A stretch of DNA of 64,000 nucleotides from Melioribacteraceae bacterium (GTDB lineage Bacteria; Bacteroidota; Ignavibacteria; Ignavibacteriales; Melioribacteraceae): positions 62,001 to 126,000 of the forward strand of contig JAIPBD010000002.1 of NCBI GenBank assembly GCA_021739765.1. The letters are read 5' to 3'. The notes beneath the pieces were generated by a model. That model had not been told where the DNA came from. It did not search any database and saw only the letters and a program-made list of their open reading frames with translations. Made by a program: the position numbers and the translations under genes. Of the stretch, positions 25,946 to 34,977 are shown one piece after another. Numbering within the stretch: the first letter of the stretch is position 1; the number at the start of each line of letters is the position of its first letter.

Positions 25946-27535
25946 ATGAAATATACATTTATTGATAAATCGCAGGGCAGCATTAAAGATGATATCTTCT
26001 CGGGATTAACAGTCGCTTTAGCTTTAGTTCCGGAAGCCGTTGCTTTCTCCTTTATTGCCGGAATTTCACCTGTAATCGGATTATACGGAGCTTTCATGAT
26101 GGGCCTGATCACCTCGATTATCGGCGGGAGACCCGGTATGATTTCCGGCGCAACCGGGGCAATGGCAGTTGTTATGGTTGCTTTAGTGCAGGAAGGCAAC
26201 GCAATGGGAGCGCCATCCGAACAGCTTGGCGTGCAATACTTATTTGCGACATTATTGCTAACGGGATTAATTCAAGCATCAGCGGGATTCCTACGCTTAG
26301 GCAAATTTATTCGTATGATTCCGCATTCGGTGATGATGGGATTTGTAAATGGACTTGCTCTTGTAATCTTCCTTTCTCAATTAAGTATGTTCAGAGTAGA
26401 AGGCGAATGGATGAGCGGCTCACAGTTATATATTATGCTGGGGCTAATCGCTCTTGCTATGGGAATTATGATTATCCTCCCTCTAATTACTAAAAAGATT
26501 CCAGCAGCGCTCGTTGCCATAATTACAATATCACTTTTGGTAATATTTGGTGAAATTGATACTCAATCGGTAAAATCCTTTATTGTTTCCGGCGGCGGGA
26601 GCGGAATAGAGGCCGGATTACCGGTATTCGGCATTCCGGCAATTCCATTTAATCTCGAAACATTAGCAATTATCTTTCCGTACGCTCTTATTTTAGCGGC
26701 AATTGGGTTAATAGAATCCTTGATGACACTTTCACTAATTGATGAGTTGACCGAAACGAGAGGAGATGCAAACAGAGAAAGTATCGCACAAGGTATAGCA
26801 AATTTTGTTAATGGGTTGTTCGGAGGAATGGGCGGATGTGCCATGATCGGACAGAGTATAATTAATATAAAATCCGGCGGACGAGGAAGACTTTCCGGAA
26901 TCGTAGCTGCATTAGCGCTGCTCGCTTTTATTTTATTCGGTTCAAAATATATTGAAATGGTTCCAATTGCCGCGCTTACCGCGGTGATGTTTATGGTAGT
27001 TCTCGGTACATTCGCTTGGAGCACATTCAAAATATTGAATAAAGTGCCGAAAGCAGACATTCTTGTGATCATTGTTGTGACTGCTTTAACAGTTATTTTT
27101 GATTTGGCAATCGCCGTCTTGGCCGGTGTAATTATCGCCTCGCTAGTTTTTTCATGGGAGAATGCTGTTCGAATCAGAGCAAGGAAACACATTGACGAAC
27201 GTGGCGTAAAACATTATGAAATTTTTGGCCCTTTATTTTTTGGCTCGACAACTTTATTTAATTCTAAATTTGATCTGGAAAATGATCCCAAGGAGGTAAT
27301 TGTTGATTTTGCTGAATCCCGAATTATGGACCAATCCGCAATTGAAGCGATTAATAAATTGTCGGAAAAATATCAGAAGAAAGGAAAAAATATTCACTTA
27401 AGGCATTTGAGTAAAGATTGCCATAGGCTTATTAAAAAAGCACAAAGCATTTGTGAAGTAAATGTACTTGAGGATCCTGATTATTTTGTGGCAATCGATA
27501 ATTATAATAAAGTTGTTGCAAACAGAATTAGCTGA
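25946..27535 (+). CDS. SulP family anion transporter
   Basis: 529 residues. Inner-membrane transporter of the SulP/SLC26 family, moving sulfate, bicarbonate or other anions. N-terminal signature SGLTVALALVPEAVAFSFIAG, then about 11-14 transmembrane segments up to residue 400 and a cytoplasmic STAS domain (about 410-520, FGPLFFGSTTLFN and VIVDFAESRIMDQSAIEAI). The STAS region is complete. ATG start. The substrate cannot be read from the sequence; no carbonic anhydrase or sulfate-assimilation gene is nearby to suggest one. Confidence 0.93.
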   Translation: MKYTFIDKSQGSIKDDIFSGLTVALALVPEAVAFSFIAGISPVIGLYGAFMMGLITSIIGGRPGMISGATGAMAVVMVALVQEGNAMGAPSEQLGVQYLFATLLLTGLIQASAGFLRLGKFIRMIPHSVMMGFVNGLALVIFLSQLSMFRVEGEWMSGSQLYIMLGLIALAMGIMIILPLITKKIPAALVAIITISLLVIFGEIDTQSVKSFIVSGGGSGIEAGLPVFGIPAIPFNLETLAIIFPYALILAAIGLIESLMTLSLIDELTETRGDANRESIAQGIANFVNGLFGGMGGCAMIGQSIINIKSGGRGRLSGIVAALALLAFILFGSKYIEMVPIAALTAVMFMVVLGTFAWSTFKILNKVPKADILVIIVVTALTVIFDLAIAVLAGVIIASLVFSWENAVRIRARKHIDERGVKHYEIFGPLFFGSTTLFNSKFDLENDPKEVIVDFAESRIMDQSAIEAINKLSEKYQKKGKNIHLRHLSKDCHRLIKKAQSICEVNVLEDPDYFVAIDNYNKVVANRIS

Positions 27536-27593
27536 TCGAATCATTTCCCCGGCAATTGTATTACCGAACGGTTCAATTTTGGATTAACACAAA

Positions 27594-27623
27594 AAAGCCG
27601 CCCAGCTAAAGGCGGCTTTTTAT
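27594..27623. terminator. Bidirectional Rho-independent terminator
   Basis: AAAAGCCGCC pairs with GGCGGCTTTT around CAGCTAAA. T runs on both strands serve the convergent SulP gene (plus) and the small gene at 27652 (minus). Confidence 0.9.
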
Positions 27624-27651
27624 CCCATTCACACAGCAATCAAGAAAAAAA

Positions 27652-27864
27652 CTATCTTCCTACATATTTCTTTCTGGTTTCCTCATCGGAAAATGAAGCC
27701 ACTTTTTTCCCCGTTTCCCTTTCGTAAAATTCAACTTTTTGAGGAACTGCGCTTATTCCTACAAATGTAAAAAGAAACCAACCAAAACCTGAATAAACTG
27801 TTTTTCGTTCATAAGTCTTCTTTTCATTTTCAAAATATTCTGCTGTTTTTGATTCTTCTTCCAT
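27652..27864 (-). CDS. Small hypothetical protein
   Basis: 70 residues from the ATG at 27864 (a GTG sits one codon upstream). Charged N-terminus (EEESKTAEYFENEKKTYERK), a hydrophobic middle (GFGWFLFTFVGISAVP), then a charged C-terminus. It could be a small membrane-associated protein. I do not recognise a family. It lies 61 nt upstream of mmdB on the same strand order and ends at a good terminator, so it may be the last gene of the decarboxylase transcript. Confidence 0.5.
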   Translation of the reverse strand: MEEESKTAEYFENEKKTYERKTVYSGFGWFLFTFVGISAVPQKVEFYERETGKKVASFSDEETRKKYVGR

Positions 27865-27925
27865 CACGATTCCGATTATTCTTATTGACTCAAAATATAA
27901 TCAATTTAAGAACATGAAAAATTTC

Positions 27926-29071
27926 TCAAACCGCCTTCAACAAAAATCCCATTAAAATACCTGCAGCGACCGCTGAACCGATAACACCGGAAACATTGGG
28001 TGCCATTGCGTGCATTAATAAGTAGTTTGATGAATCCTCTTTTAACCCCAAAGATTGAACAACTCTGGCACTATCCGGTACAGCCGAAACACCAGCCGCT
28101 CCAATCATTGGATTAATTCTTTCGTCTCCTTTTAAAAAGAGATTCATCACTTTTGCAAAAATTACCCCACCGGCAGTTGCGATCGCGAAAGAGACGGCAC
28201 CAAGCACAAAAATTAAAATCGATTGCGGAGTTAAAAATGTTGTCGCCTGAGTTGATGCCCCAACAGTGAGTCCGAGAAGGATTGTTACTATATCAATCAT
28301 AGCTTTTGATGCGGTATCGCTCAATCTTTTTGTTACTCCCGATTCTTTTAGCAAGTTTCCGAAAAACAACATTCCCAGCAATGGCAAAGCACCCGGCGAG
28401 ATAAAGGTTGTAAGCAACAGCCCAACAATCGGAAATAGAATTTTTTCAAGTTTAGATACCGAACGAGGAGGTTTCATCCTAATTACTCGTTCTTCCTTCG
28501 AAGTTAGTAATTTAATAATCGGAGGTTGTATTACCGGTACTAATGCCATATATGAATATGCCGCAATTGCAATGGCACCAATTAACTCCGGAGCAAGACG
28601 GGAAGAAAGAAAAATAGCGGTCGGTCCGTCAGCACCACCGATAATGCCTATTGCCGCTGCCTGTTCCTGAGTAAAACCGAGCACTAACGCAGCCATAAAT
28701 GTTAGAAAAATTCCGACCTGCGCCGCAGCTCCAAGCAGCATAAGTTTGGGATTTGATAAGAGTGCGGAGAAGTCGGTCATTGCCCCAATACCAAGAAAAA
28801 TAAGGGGTGGATAAATACCTTTCGTTACTCCGAAGTACAAATAATTGAGTACACTTCCCTCTTCATAAATACCAATCTGCAAACCGACGTTTTCAAAAAA
28901 CGGAATATTACCGATTAAAATTCCGAACCCAATCGGAATCAGTAACAATGGTTCGTATTCTTTTTTAATGGCTAAAAATATGAAGAGACAACCTATCGCA
29001 AGCATTACCAGATGTCCCCAAGTAAAATTCGCAAAGCTGGTAAATCTTAGAAATTGAGTAACTCCGTCCAT
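27926..29071 (-). CDS. mmdB: Na+-translocating decarboxylase beta subunit
   Basis: 381-residue integral membrane protein that couples decarboxylation of the carboxy-biotin to sodium export. About ten transmembrane segments. The conserved IIGGADGPTAIFLSS motif includes the Asp implicated in sodium binding in OadB, and the C-terminal GAAGVSAVPDSARVVQ region is typical. ATG start, 3 nt after the biotin-carrier stop. The family also serves oxaloacetate and glutaconyl-CoA decarboxylases; the epimerase upstream points to methylmalonyl-CoA. Confidence 0.95.
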   Translation of the reverse strand: MDGVTQFLRFTSFANFTWGHLVMLAIGCLFIFLAIKKEYEPLLLIPIGFGILIGNIPFFENVGLQIGIYEEGSVLNYLYFGVTKGIYPPLIFLGIGAMTDFSALLSNPKLMLLGAAAQVGIFLTFMAALVLGFTQEQAAAIGIIGGADGPTAIFLSSRLAPELIGAIAIAAYSYMALVPVIQPPIIKLLTSKEERVIRMKPPRSVSKLEKILFPIVGLLLTTFISPGALPLLGMLFFGNLLKESGVTKRLSDTASKAMIDIVTILLGLTVGASTQATTFLTPQSILIFVLGAVSFAIATAGGVIFAKVMNLFLKGDERINPMIGAAGVSAVPDSARVVQSLGLKEDSSNYLLMHAMAPNVSGVIGSAVAAGILMGFLLKAV

Positions 29072-29074
29072 GTT

Positions 29075-29500
29075 TTAACTCCCCAACTCAACAAGTATAT
29101 CTCCTTCCAAAACGGAATCGCCAACATTTATTTTAATTTCAGTAACAATACCATCACGATCCGATTTGATATTATTCTCCATTTTCATTGCTTCCATGAT
29201 CAGCAAAGTATCGTCCACTTTTACTTTATCCCCAACTTTAACTTTCAGTTCAAGAATTGTTCCGGGAAGAGGTGATTTAACAGCCCCGGCACCATTTCCT
29301 TTTTTGGCAGATTCTTCCTTCTCAATATTCGGAGTGAAATGAGGTCGAACCAATTTAGGAGTTTTGCTCTGCTTTTTTTCGTGCTGAATTTCAACTTTAT
29401 ACTTTGAACCATTTACTTCGATTTCTGCAATATCATCCTCGATAGTTAATATTTCAACATCGTAGTTGTTGCCTCTAATCATGAACTTAAATTTTTTCAT
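29075..29500 (-). CDS. mmdC: Biotin carrier subunit of the decarboxylase
   Basis: 141 residues. N-terminal part (1-60) of beta/charged character, a short linker, and a C-terminal biotinyl/lipoyl domain (about 72-141) with EAMKMEN; Lys106 is the predicted biotinylation site. It carries the carboxyl group from the MmdA active site to the membrane beta subunit. ATG start. Between mmdD (15 nt) and mmdB (3 nt). Confidence 0.93.
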   Translation of the reverse strand: MKKFKFMIRGNNYDVEILTIEDDIAEIEVNGSKYKVEIQHEKKQSKTPKLVRPHFTPNIEKEESAKKGNGAGAVKSPLPGTILELKVKVGDKVKVDDTLLIMEAMKMENNIKSDRDGIVTEIKINVGDSVLEGDILVELGS

Positions 29501-29515
29501 AATAAATCTCTTGGT

Positions 29516-29956
29516 CTACTTATTTGGATAATGCCTCAAACCATATAATTTGGAACTCCACGGAGAATAAGGTCTTTGAACTTTTTTAATAGTTAATACG
29601 GTACTTTCAATATCATGCTGCGAATCGAAGTACAAATTTATCGCCATTCCGATTGCCGCGGTAACTTCTCCCGGAACTGAAAGGTCAACTTCAGGATGAA
29701 TGGATTCACCCTTTGCAATCAGTCTTTTTTTCTGCTTAGTAAAAAGAGTCTTCGTTAGTGTTCGAATAAAAAGATATAACAGCAGAAGAGCGAGGAAAAC
29801 TATTCCATATCCGACAATTGAAATCATTAGTCCGTTACTTTCCAGCAGTTTTTCCGGGGCAAAAGTTATTTCACCTAATGTGTTAGCTGAGGATTGGATT
29901 ACGGTATCTTTAATCGCGGATAATGAATCGGTTTTAGTAATTTCTTGAATTATCAT
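29516..29956 (-). CDS. mmdD: OadG/MmdD-type small subunit
   Basis: 146 residues with one N-terminal transmembrane segment (about 45-66, [20 protein letters not shown]) and a hydrophilic C-terminal part ending [16 protein letters not shown]. This layout is that of the OadG/delta subunit that assembles the pump at the membrane. Longer than Klebsiella OadG. ATG overlaps the mmdA stop as ATGA, indicating coupling. Confidence 0.85.
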   Translation of the reverse strand: MIIQEITKTDSLSAIKDTVIQSSANTLGEITFAPEKLLESNGLMISIVGYGIVFLALLLLYLFIRTLTKTLFTKQKKRLIAKGESIHPEVDLSVPGEVTAAIGMAINLYFDSQHDIESTVLTIKKVQRPYSPWSSKLYGLRHYPNK

Positions 29957-31512
29957 AACGGCATGTTCGAATGTTTTTTGGGAGGATTAGTATCCTTTTT
30001 AGTAGATAACATTTGCAAAGCCCTTATTATTCTGAACCTTGTATTCCGAGGTTCAATAACATCGTCAATATAACCGTATTTCGCCGCCACAAACGGATTA
30101 GCAAATTTACTTCTGTATTCTTCTTCCTTTTCCACAATAAAGTTTACTCTCTCTTGCTCATCCGAAATCTCTTTTAATTCTTTTGCATGGAGAACTTCTA
30201 TCGCTCCTCTTGGCCCCATCACAGCTATTTCGGCTCCCGGCCAGGCATAATTTATATCACCTCTAAGATGTTTAGAGCTCATCACATCGTAAGCTCCTCC
30301 GTATGCCTTCCGCAAAATAATCGTGATTTTCGGAACCGTGGCTTCACCATAGGCGAACAATAGCTTGGCGCCATGAATAATTATCCCGCCATATTCTTGA
30401 GCGGTTCCCGGAAGAAATCCCGGAACATCAACCAAAGTGACAATAGGTATATTAAAAGCATCACAAAACCGGACGAATCGTGCCGCTTTTCTAGAAGCAT
30501 TACTATCCAGAACCCCGGCAAGATAATTCGGTTGGTTGGCAACTATTCCAACAGACATCCCGTTAAATTTCGCGAATCCAACTACGATATTGGGTGAATA
30601 TTGTCTTTGGACTTCGAGGAATTCAGCATAATCCACAACCGCGTGAATAACTTCTCGAACATCATACGGTTTATTCGCATCTTCAGGAATTATTTCATTT
30701 AAACTCTGTTCCAAACGATCAATCGGGTCATCACAAGATGTTAATGGAGGATCTTCCAAATTATTTTGCGGAAGATATGTCAGCAACTTCCTTATCAGTA
30801 GAATTCCTTCTTGTTCATCTTCGGCTACGAAATGAGTCACCCCGGATTTCCGCGCATGAACTGAAGCTCCACCCAAATTTTCTTCATCAACTGTTTCACC
30901 GGTAACCGTTTTAACGACTTTGGGGCCCGTCACAAACATATAACTTGTCCCTTTAGACATAATAGTAAAATCAGTTAAAGCGGGGGAATAAACAGCTCCG
31001 CCGGCGCATGGACCAAAGATTGCGGATATTTGAGGAATTACTCCTGAAGACATTATATTTCTTTGGAAGATATCGGCATATCCGCCGAGACTTTTAACAC
31101 CCTCCTGAATTCGGGCCCCACCGCTATCATTTATTCCGATAATTGGTGCGCCAACTTTCATCGCTTTATCCATTACCTTACAAATTTTTTGCGCGTACAT
31201 CTCAGAAAGTGAGCCGCCGAAAACCGTAAAGTCCTGTGAAAAAATATAAACGAGTCTTCCATCAATAGTACCGTACCCGGTAACAACTCCGTCCGATAGA
31301 AAATCCTTCCCTTTCAATCCGAAATCAATACAACGATGTGAAACAAACATGTCGAATTCTTCGAAACTTCCTTCATCGAGGAGGAGATCAATTCGTTCGC
31401 GGGCAGTGTATTTACCCTTTTTGTGTTGCGATTCAATCCTTTGCTCACCACCACCTAAACGCGCTTTTTCACGCATTTCCATTAATTCTTTAATTTTATT
31501 CTCGATTGCCAT
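29953..31512 (-). CDS. mmdA: Methylmalonyl-CoA decarboxylase alpha subunit (carboxyltransferase)
   Basis: 519-residue acyl-CoA carboxyltransferase, cytosolic, transferring the carboxyl group of (S)-methylmalonyl-CoA to biotin. N- and C-terminal carboxyltransferase halves are complete, with [36 protein letters not shown] and [19 protein letters not shown]. The same family includes propionyl-CoA carboxylase beta; the mmdD-mmdC-mmdB genes directly downstream and no biotin carboxylase gene nearby favour the sodium-pump decarboxylase. ATG start. Follows the epimerase gene by 20 nt. Confidence 0.93.
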   Translation of the reverse strand: MAIENKIKELMEMREKARLGGGEQRIESQHKKGKYTARERIDLLLDEGSFEEFDMFVSHRCIDFGLKGKDFLSDGVVTGYGTIDGRLVYIFSQDFTVFGGSLSEMYAQKICKVMDKAMKVGAPIIGINDSGGARIQEGVKSLGGYADIFQRNIMSSGVIPQISAIFGPCAGGAVYSPALTDFTIMSKGTSYMFVTGPKVVKTVTGETVDEENLGGASVHARKSGVTHFVAEDEQEGILLIRKLLTYLPQNNLEDPPLTSCDDPIDRLEQSLNEIIPEDANKPYDVREVIHAVVDYAEFLEVQRQYSPNIVVGFAKFNGMSVGIVANQPNYLAGVLDSNASRKAARFVRFCDAFNIPIVTLVDVPGFLPGTAQEYGGIIIHGAKLLFAYGEATVPKITIILRKAYGGAYDVMSSKHLRGDINYAWPGAEIAVMGPRGAIEVLHAKELKEISDEQERVNFIVEKEEEYRSKFANPFVAAKYGYIDDVIEPRNTRFRIIRALQMLSTKKDTNPPKKHSNMPL

Positions 31513-31532
31513 AATAGCTCCGGCTCTTAATT

Positions 31533-31943
31533 TTATCTTTTTGATTCTTGGCAGAATTCGGTTAAAACTCCGTTTGTGGATTTTGGATGTAAAAATGCAA
31601 TCTCTAAACCTTCAGCTCCCTTTCGGGGATTCTGATCGATCAACTGAACACCCTTCGATTTTGCTTCCGACAATGCCGACGATACATCATCAACTTTAAA
31701 TGCAAGATGATGGATACCTTCGCCTCTTTTTTCAATATATTTTCCGATAGGACCATCGGACTCAGTGGATTCCAGAAGTTCAATTTTTGTTTCACCAACC
31801 AGAAAAAATGCTGTTTTCACTTTCTGGTCTTTTACTTCTTCGATTGAATAACACTTTAATCCCAGCACATCTTCATAGTATTTAATAGAGTCATTTAGAT
31901 TTTTGACTGCAATTCCGATGTGTTCAATTTTTGATATATTCAT
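31533..31943 (-). CDS. mce: Methylmalonyl-CoA epimerase
   Basis: 136 residues from ATG 31943, chosen because GAGAG lies upstream and because the family starts at [16 protein letters not shown]; an in-frame ATG 33 nt upstream has no ribosome binding site. Vicinal-oxygen-chelate fold with metal ligands in [16 protein letters not shown] and the Glu of EIAFLHP. Interconverts (R)- and (S)-methylmalonyl-CoA, linking the B12-dependent mutase (not in the window) to the decarboxylase encoded next. First gene of the operon. Confidence 0.92.
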   Translation of the reverse strand: MNISKIEHIGIAVKNLNDSIKYYEDVLGLKCYSIEEVKDQKVKTAFFLVGETKIELLESTESDGPIGKYIEKRGEGIHHLAFKVDDVSSALSEAKSKGVQLIDQNPRKGAEGLEIAFLHPKSTNGVLTEFCQESKR

Positions 31944-32184
31944 TATTCTCTCACTTTTAATTTTGGATTCATACAATTTACGTGCCTCTTTGATAGTTAT
32001 AAATTTATTACCTTTATGCCGATTTTCAATAAATAACCATCTAAGTTTATAGAATTATTTATTCTTCACTCCACCATCCTTCTCATTTATTAGAAAAACA
32101 CGGGAAAAATATTATTGGGAATTCGAAGATTCTCTTGACAAAAGCTGAATTACTACTTACATTTTGTGTCTGAAAAATTTGCAT

Positions 32185-32256
<72 letters not shown>

Positions 32257-32260
32257 CTTA

Positions 32261-32290
32261 AAAACCCCAATTTTTGTTGGGGTTTTTTTA
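32261..32290 (+). terminator. Rho-independent terminator of tRNA-Asn
   Basis: AACCCCAA pairs with TTGGGGTT around a short T-rich loop, followed by TTTTTTA. Begins 5 nt after the mature tRNA 3' end. Confidence 0.9.
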
Positions 32291-32345
32291 TTTTAAATCA
32301 CAAAAATAACGGATATGTTTCTGAGGGTGACTACAATTTATTAGG

Positions 32346-32400
32346 CATCTGCTGTTATTCCGACGTGTCGGGATGGAGGTTCGAGTCCACTCGCGGAGCT
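32346..32400 (+). pseudogene. Decayed 3' half of a tRNA-Asn copy
   Basis: GGTTCGAGTCC then ACTCGCGGAGCT (32378-32400) repeats the T arm and 3' acceptor strand of tRNA-Asn (32234-32257) with one base missing. GCTGTTA of the anticodon loop is also repeated at 32351-32357. The 5' half is absent, so no tRNA can form. It may mark an old attachment site or a failed tandem duplication. Confidence 0.7.
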
Positions 32401-32512
32401 GATGAGCTTGAATCCTGGGCTGATACGAATATTAATAATTCGAAAATAGATTTTTTCTTAGACTATAAAATCAATCACGATGGCAGGGAAAATAACAAGA
32501 GCTTGGGCAAAT
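32401..32512 (+). other. Intergenic remnant after the partial tRNA
   Basis: Downstream of the partial tRNA, one forward frame stays open from the tRNA-Asn terminator to a stop at 32512-32514 and reads ADELESWADTNINNSKIDFF near its centre. There is no start codon with a ribosome binding site. This may be chance in AT-rich DNA or the tail of a deleted gene. Nothing else is visible. Confidence 0.3.
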
Positions 32513-32545
32513 AAAAAACCCCTGCCAAAAATCGGCAAGGGTTTA
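32513..32545 (-). terminator. Rho-independent terminator of secG
   Basis: On the minus strand AAACCCTTGCC pairs with GGCAGGGGTTT (one mismatch) around GATTTTT, followed by TTTTTT. It lies about 30 nt after the secG stop. Confidence 0.85.
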
Positions 32546-32574
32546 ATTAAAACTAACTGTTATTTTGCGGTAAA

Positions 32575-32955
32575 TTATTCTTGGTTTGAATCGTCCGTAG
32601 TTGCCTCATCCGATGTTGAACCGGCGTTATCTGAAGTCGGTAATTGAGGTAAACTAGGGGTTGTCGGAACTCTTTGTTGAGTACTTTGAATAATACTTTG
32701 TCTTTCTTCAACAGTTGTTTTTCCGGGTAAGAAGAACATATTTACAACAATCGCTAAGAATAGCATTGAACCACCTAACCACCAAGTTGCTCTACTGAGA
32801 AAATCAGCAGTTCTTCTCGATCCAAATACATTTCCCATTTGACCGCCACCACCAAAGGTTCCCGCTAATCCGCCGCCTTTGCTTGATTGAAGCAGTACAA
32901 CAATCACCAAAAAGAAGGCAATTATAATTGAAATCGTAACTAATAATGTATACAT
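32575..32955 (-). CDS. secG: Preprotein translocase subunit SecG
   Basis: 126 residues from the ATG at 32955, preceded by GGAGAG 8 nt upstream. Two transmembrane segments (about 3-23 and 55-75) joined by the conserved LLQSSKGGGLAGTFGG and SRRTADFLSRATW. A Ser/Thr/Asp-rich tail follows (about 80-126), longer than in E. coli SecG. An extended reading frame to 33006 would run into tRNA-Met and is rejected. Likely cotranscribed with tRNA-Met, a known neighbour relation of secG. Confidence 0.95.
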   Translation of the reverse strand: MYTLLVTISIIIAFFLVIVVLLQSSKGGGLAGTFGGGGQMGNVFGSRRTADFLSRATWWLGGSMLFLAIVVNMFFLPGKTTVEERQSIIQSTQQRVPTTPSLPQLPTSDNAGSTSDEATTDDSNQE

Positions 32956-32976
32956 TTTTATCTCTCCAAGTAATTG

Positions 32977-33050
32977 TAGCGGGGGAGGGATTCGAACCCC
33001 CGACACGTGGATTATGATTCCACTGCTCTAACCGACTGAGCTACCCCGCC
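32977..33050 (-). tRNA. tRNA with CAT anticodon (probably elongator tRNA-Met)
   Basis: 74-nt cloverleaf on the minus strand: acceptor GGCGGGG/CCCCGCT with a terminal G-U pair, anticodon stem GTGGA/TCCAC with loop ATCATAA, T loop TTCGAAT, discriminator A. It lacks the C1-A72 mismatch of initiators. A tRNA-Ile2 whose C34 becomes lysidine cannot be excluded by eye. CCA is not encoded. Confidence 0.9.
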
Positions 33051-33111
33051 ATTCGTCAAAAAAACAGACCTTTAATTTACTCAAGTATCAAAATAGTTGC
33101 AAATGAATTAC

Positions 33112-33945
33112 TTACTTCAATCGAGAAAGAATATTATTTTTGTAAGCATCTCGATAAATATCCTGGTCATTACTTTTCCAAGATTTTACAGGAATTTTTA
33201 ATGCTTTTAATCTTTCGTTCGTGGTCTTAATTCGATCAATCGGGTCGGGATGAGTTGATAAAAACACACCTACTCCCTGCCCTTTAGAGTTGACTAAACC
33301 ATCATCCCTCATTTTTTCGAAGAAGAATTTTACTCCACCGGGATAATACTTTGTTGCCTGCATATATTTGATTGAATATTCATCACTTTCATCCTCGTTC
33401 GATCTGCTATTTGCCAAAAGAGCCAATCCGGAAAACAGATTCGCTACTACTTCGGTAGTTTGTGAGGGATTATTACCCAGCGCTATACTAACCAGAAATT
33501 GCAATCCATACGCTCTGGTAATTCTTTGTGTTGCATGGCGTCTTTCAGCGTGGGCGATTTCATGCCCTAAAACTCCGGCGAGCGCTGCTTCGGAATCAAG
33601 ATATTTAAGTAATCCTGTGTAAAGATATACATTCCCACCGGGTATCGCGAAAGCATTAAGAACTGTATCATTAGCAATCAAAGTTAGATCGTATTTGTAT
33701 ACTCCCCGTTTTTGAATCGCGGGAGAAGCGAGTAAAGGGAAAAAGATATTGTTTTCAATATACTTTTCCAAAACCGGATCATTATAGTCCGGATAAGTTT
33801 TATTGTCGCTCTCGATTTGTTCTGCGAACTGCTGACCCATAGCAACTTCATCTTTATCGGAGTAAATATTAAGGCCTCCTGTGCAAGCAATAATTATCAA
33901 GGTTAGAATTCCTGCAATAATTTTATTGCGTTTTTTTAGTTTCAT
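33112..33945 (-). CDS. M48 family metalloprotease, predicted lipoprotein
   Basis: 277 residues. Lipoprotein signal with Cys21 after LTLIIIA, so likely anchored to a membrane on the periplasmic side. Zinc motif HEIAH at 128-132 and a third ligand in NEDESDEYS; the FAIPGGNVYLYTGLL segment upstream is typical of BepA/LoiP-type proteases, which act in outer-membrane protein quality control. No TPR domain is present. ATG start. 46 nt downstream of obg on the same strand. Confidence 0.92.
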   Translation of the reverse strand: MKLKKRNKIIAGILTLIIIACTGGLNIYSDKDEVAMGQQFAEQIESDNKTYPDYNDPVLEKYIENNIFFPLLASPAIQKRGVYKYDLTLIANDTVLNAFAIPGGNVYLYTGLLKYLDSEAALAGVLGHEIAHAERRHATQRITRAYGLQFLVSIALGNNPSQTTEVVANLFSGLALLANSRSNEDESDEYSIKYMQATKYYPGGVKFFFEKMRDDGLVNSKGQGVGVFLSTHPDPIDRIKTTNERLKALKIPVKSWKSNDQDIYRDAYKNNILSRLK

Positions 33946-33991
33946 ATCAGACTCTTACTTTTTTAATAAACTAAATTATCTTTTTTGATTT

Positions 33992-34972
33992 TTATAACAA
34001 CTTCCAGATATGGTCAACCAAATCATTAACACCCATTTTGGCGATACTAGAAATTAAAAATTTCTCTCCATCATATCCAGTGAGTTTTAAGTCGCGTAAT
34101 TCATCAATTTTCTCAGGAACGAGAGCATCGATTTTAGTAAATACAACAATTTTCCGTTTATCCGATAACAATTCGCTGTAGTTATTTAGTTCCTTCATCA
34201 AGGTATCGTAAACTGACTGTGGATCTTCTTCCAGTGAATCAATCATTAAAAGTAAGATCCCGGTACGCTCAATATGTTTTAAGAATTTTAGTCCTAAGCC
34301 TTTCCCTTCATGCGCACCTTCAATGATACCTGGGATATCAGCAATCACGAATGAATCATATTCTTTATATCGAACAATTCCGAGATTTGGTTCAAGTGTG
34401 GTGAACGGGTAATCAGCAATTTTAGGTTTTGCCGCTGAAACTGTAGAAATAAAAGTTGATTTTCCGGCGTTTGGAAAGCCAACGAGACCCACATCCGCGA
34501 GTAATTTTAATTCCAGCGATATTGTTTTTTCTTCACCAGGTTTTCCATCCTGTGCGAAACGAGGAGTTTGATTTGTGGATGTTGCAAACTTACTATTCCC
34601 TTTTCCACCACGTCCGCCGTGAACCAAAACAATAGTCCTATGATTTTCATCCAAGTCCGCTAAAACTTCACCGGTTGCTTCATCTTTAATTAAAGTACCG
34701 ATCGGCACTTTTAAAATAATATCCTCACCGTTTTTTCCATCCTTCATAGAAGAAGCTCCCGGAGCCCCGTCTTCGGCGACATATTCTTTCCGGTATCGGA
34801 AATCAAGTAGTGTGGAGAAATTGCTGTCGGCAATAAAAATTACATCGCCGCCTTTTCCACCATCTCCACCAGAAGGCCCGCCCTTGGGAACGAACTTCTC
34901 TCTGCGAAAAGCTACAACACCATCTCCGCCTTTACCGGCTTTTACAACTATTTTTGCGTAATCTAGAAACAT
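33992..34972 (-). CDS. obg: GTPase Obg/CgtA
   Basis: 326 residues. Ribosome-associated GTPase of the Obg family with roles in 50S maturation and stress. The glycine-rich Obg fold fills residues 1-158 (GKGGDGVVAFRREKFVPKGG), followed by the G domain with G1 GFPNAGKST, G3 DIPGIIEGAHEGKGLG and G4 TKID. The optional C-terminal OCT domain is absent. ATG start, 5 nt after the stop of the 575-residue gene, so they are probably cotranscribed. Confidence 0.97.
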   Translation of the reverse strand: MFLDYAKIVVKAGKGGDGVVAFRREKFVPKGGPSGGDGGKGGDVIFIADSNFSTLLDFRYRKEYVAEDGAPGASSMKDGKNGEDIILKVPIGTLIKDEATGEVLADLDENHRTIVLVHGGRGGKGNSKFATSTNQTPRFAQDGKPGEEKTISLELKLLADVGLVGFPNAGKSTFISTVSAAKPKIADYPFTTLEPNLGIVRYKEYDSFVIADIPGIIEGAHEGKGLGLKFLKHIERTGILLLMIDSLEEDPQSVYDTLMKELNNYSELLSDKRKIVVFTKIDALVPEKIDELRDLKLTGYDGEKFLISSIAKMGVNDLVDHIWKLL

Positions 34973-34977
34973 TGGAT

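Noticed and set aside
26563-27192. 209-codon open frame opposite the SulP gene
   Set aside because: Antisense shadow of a well-supported transporter gene.
32956-33006. N-terminal extension of SecG reading MSGVRIPPPLQLLGEIK
   Set aside because: It is a read-through of the tRNA-Met gene; the ATG at 32955 has a good ribosome binding site and fits the family.
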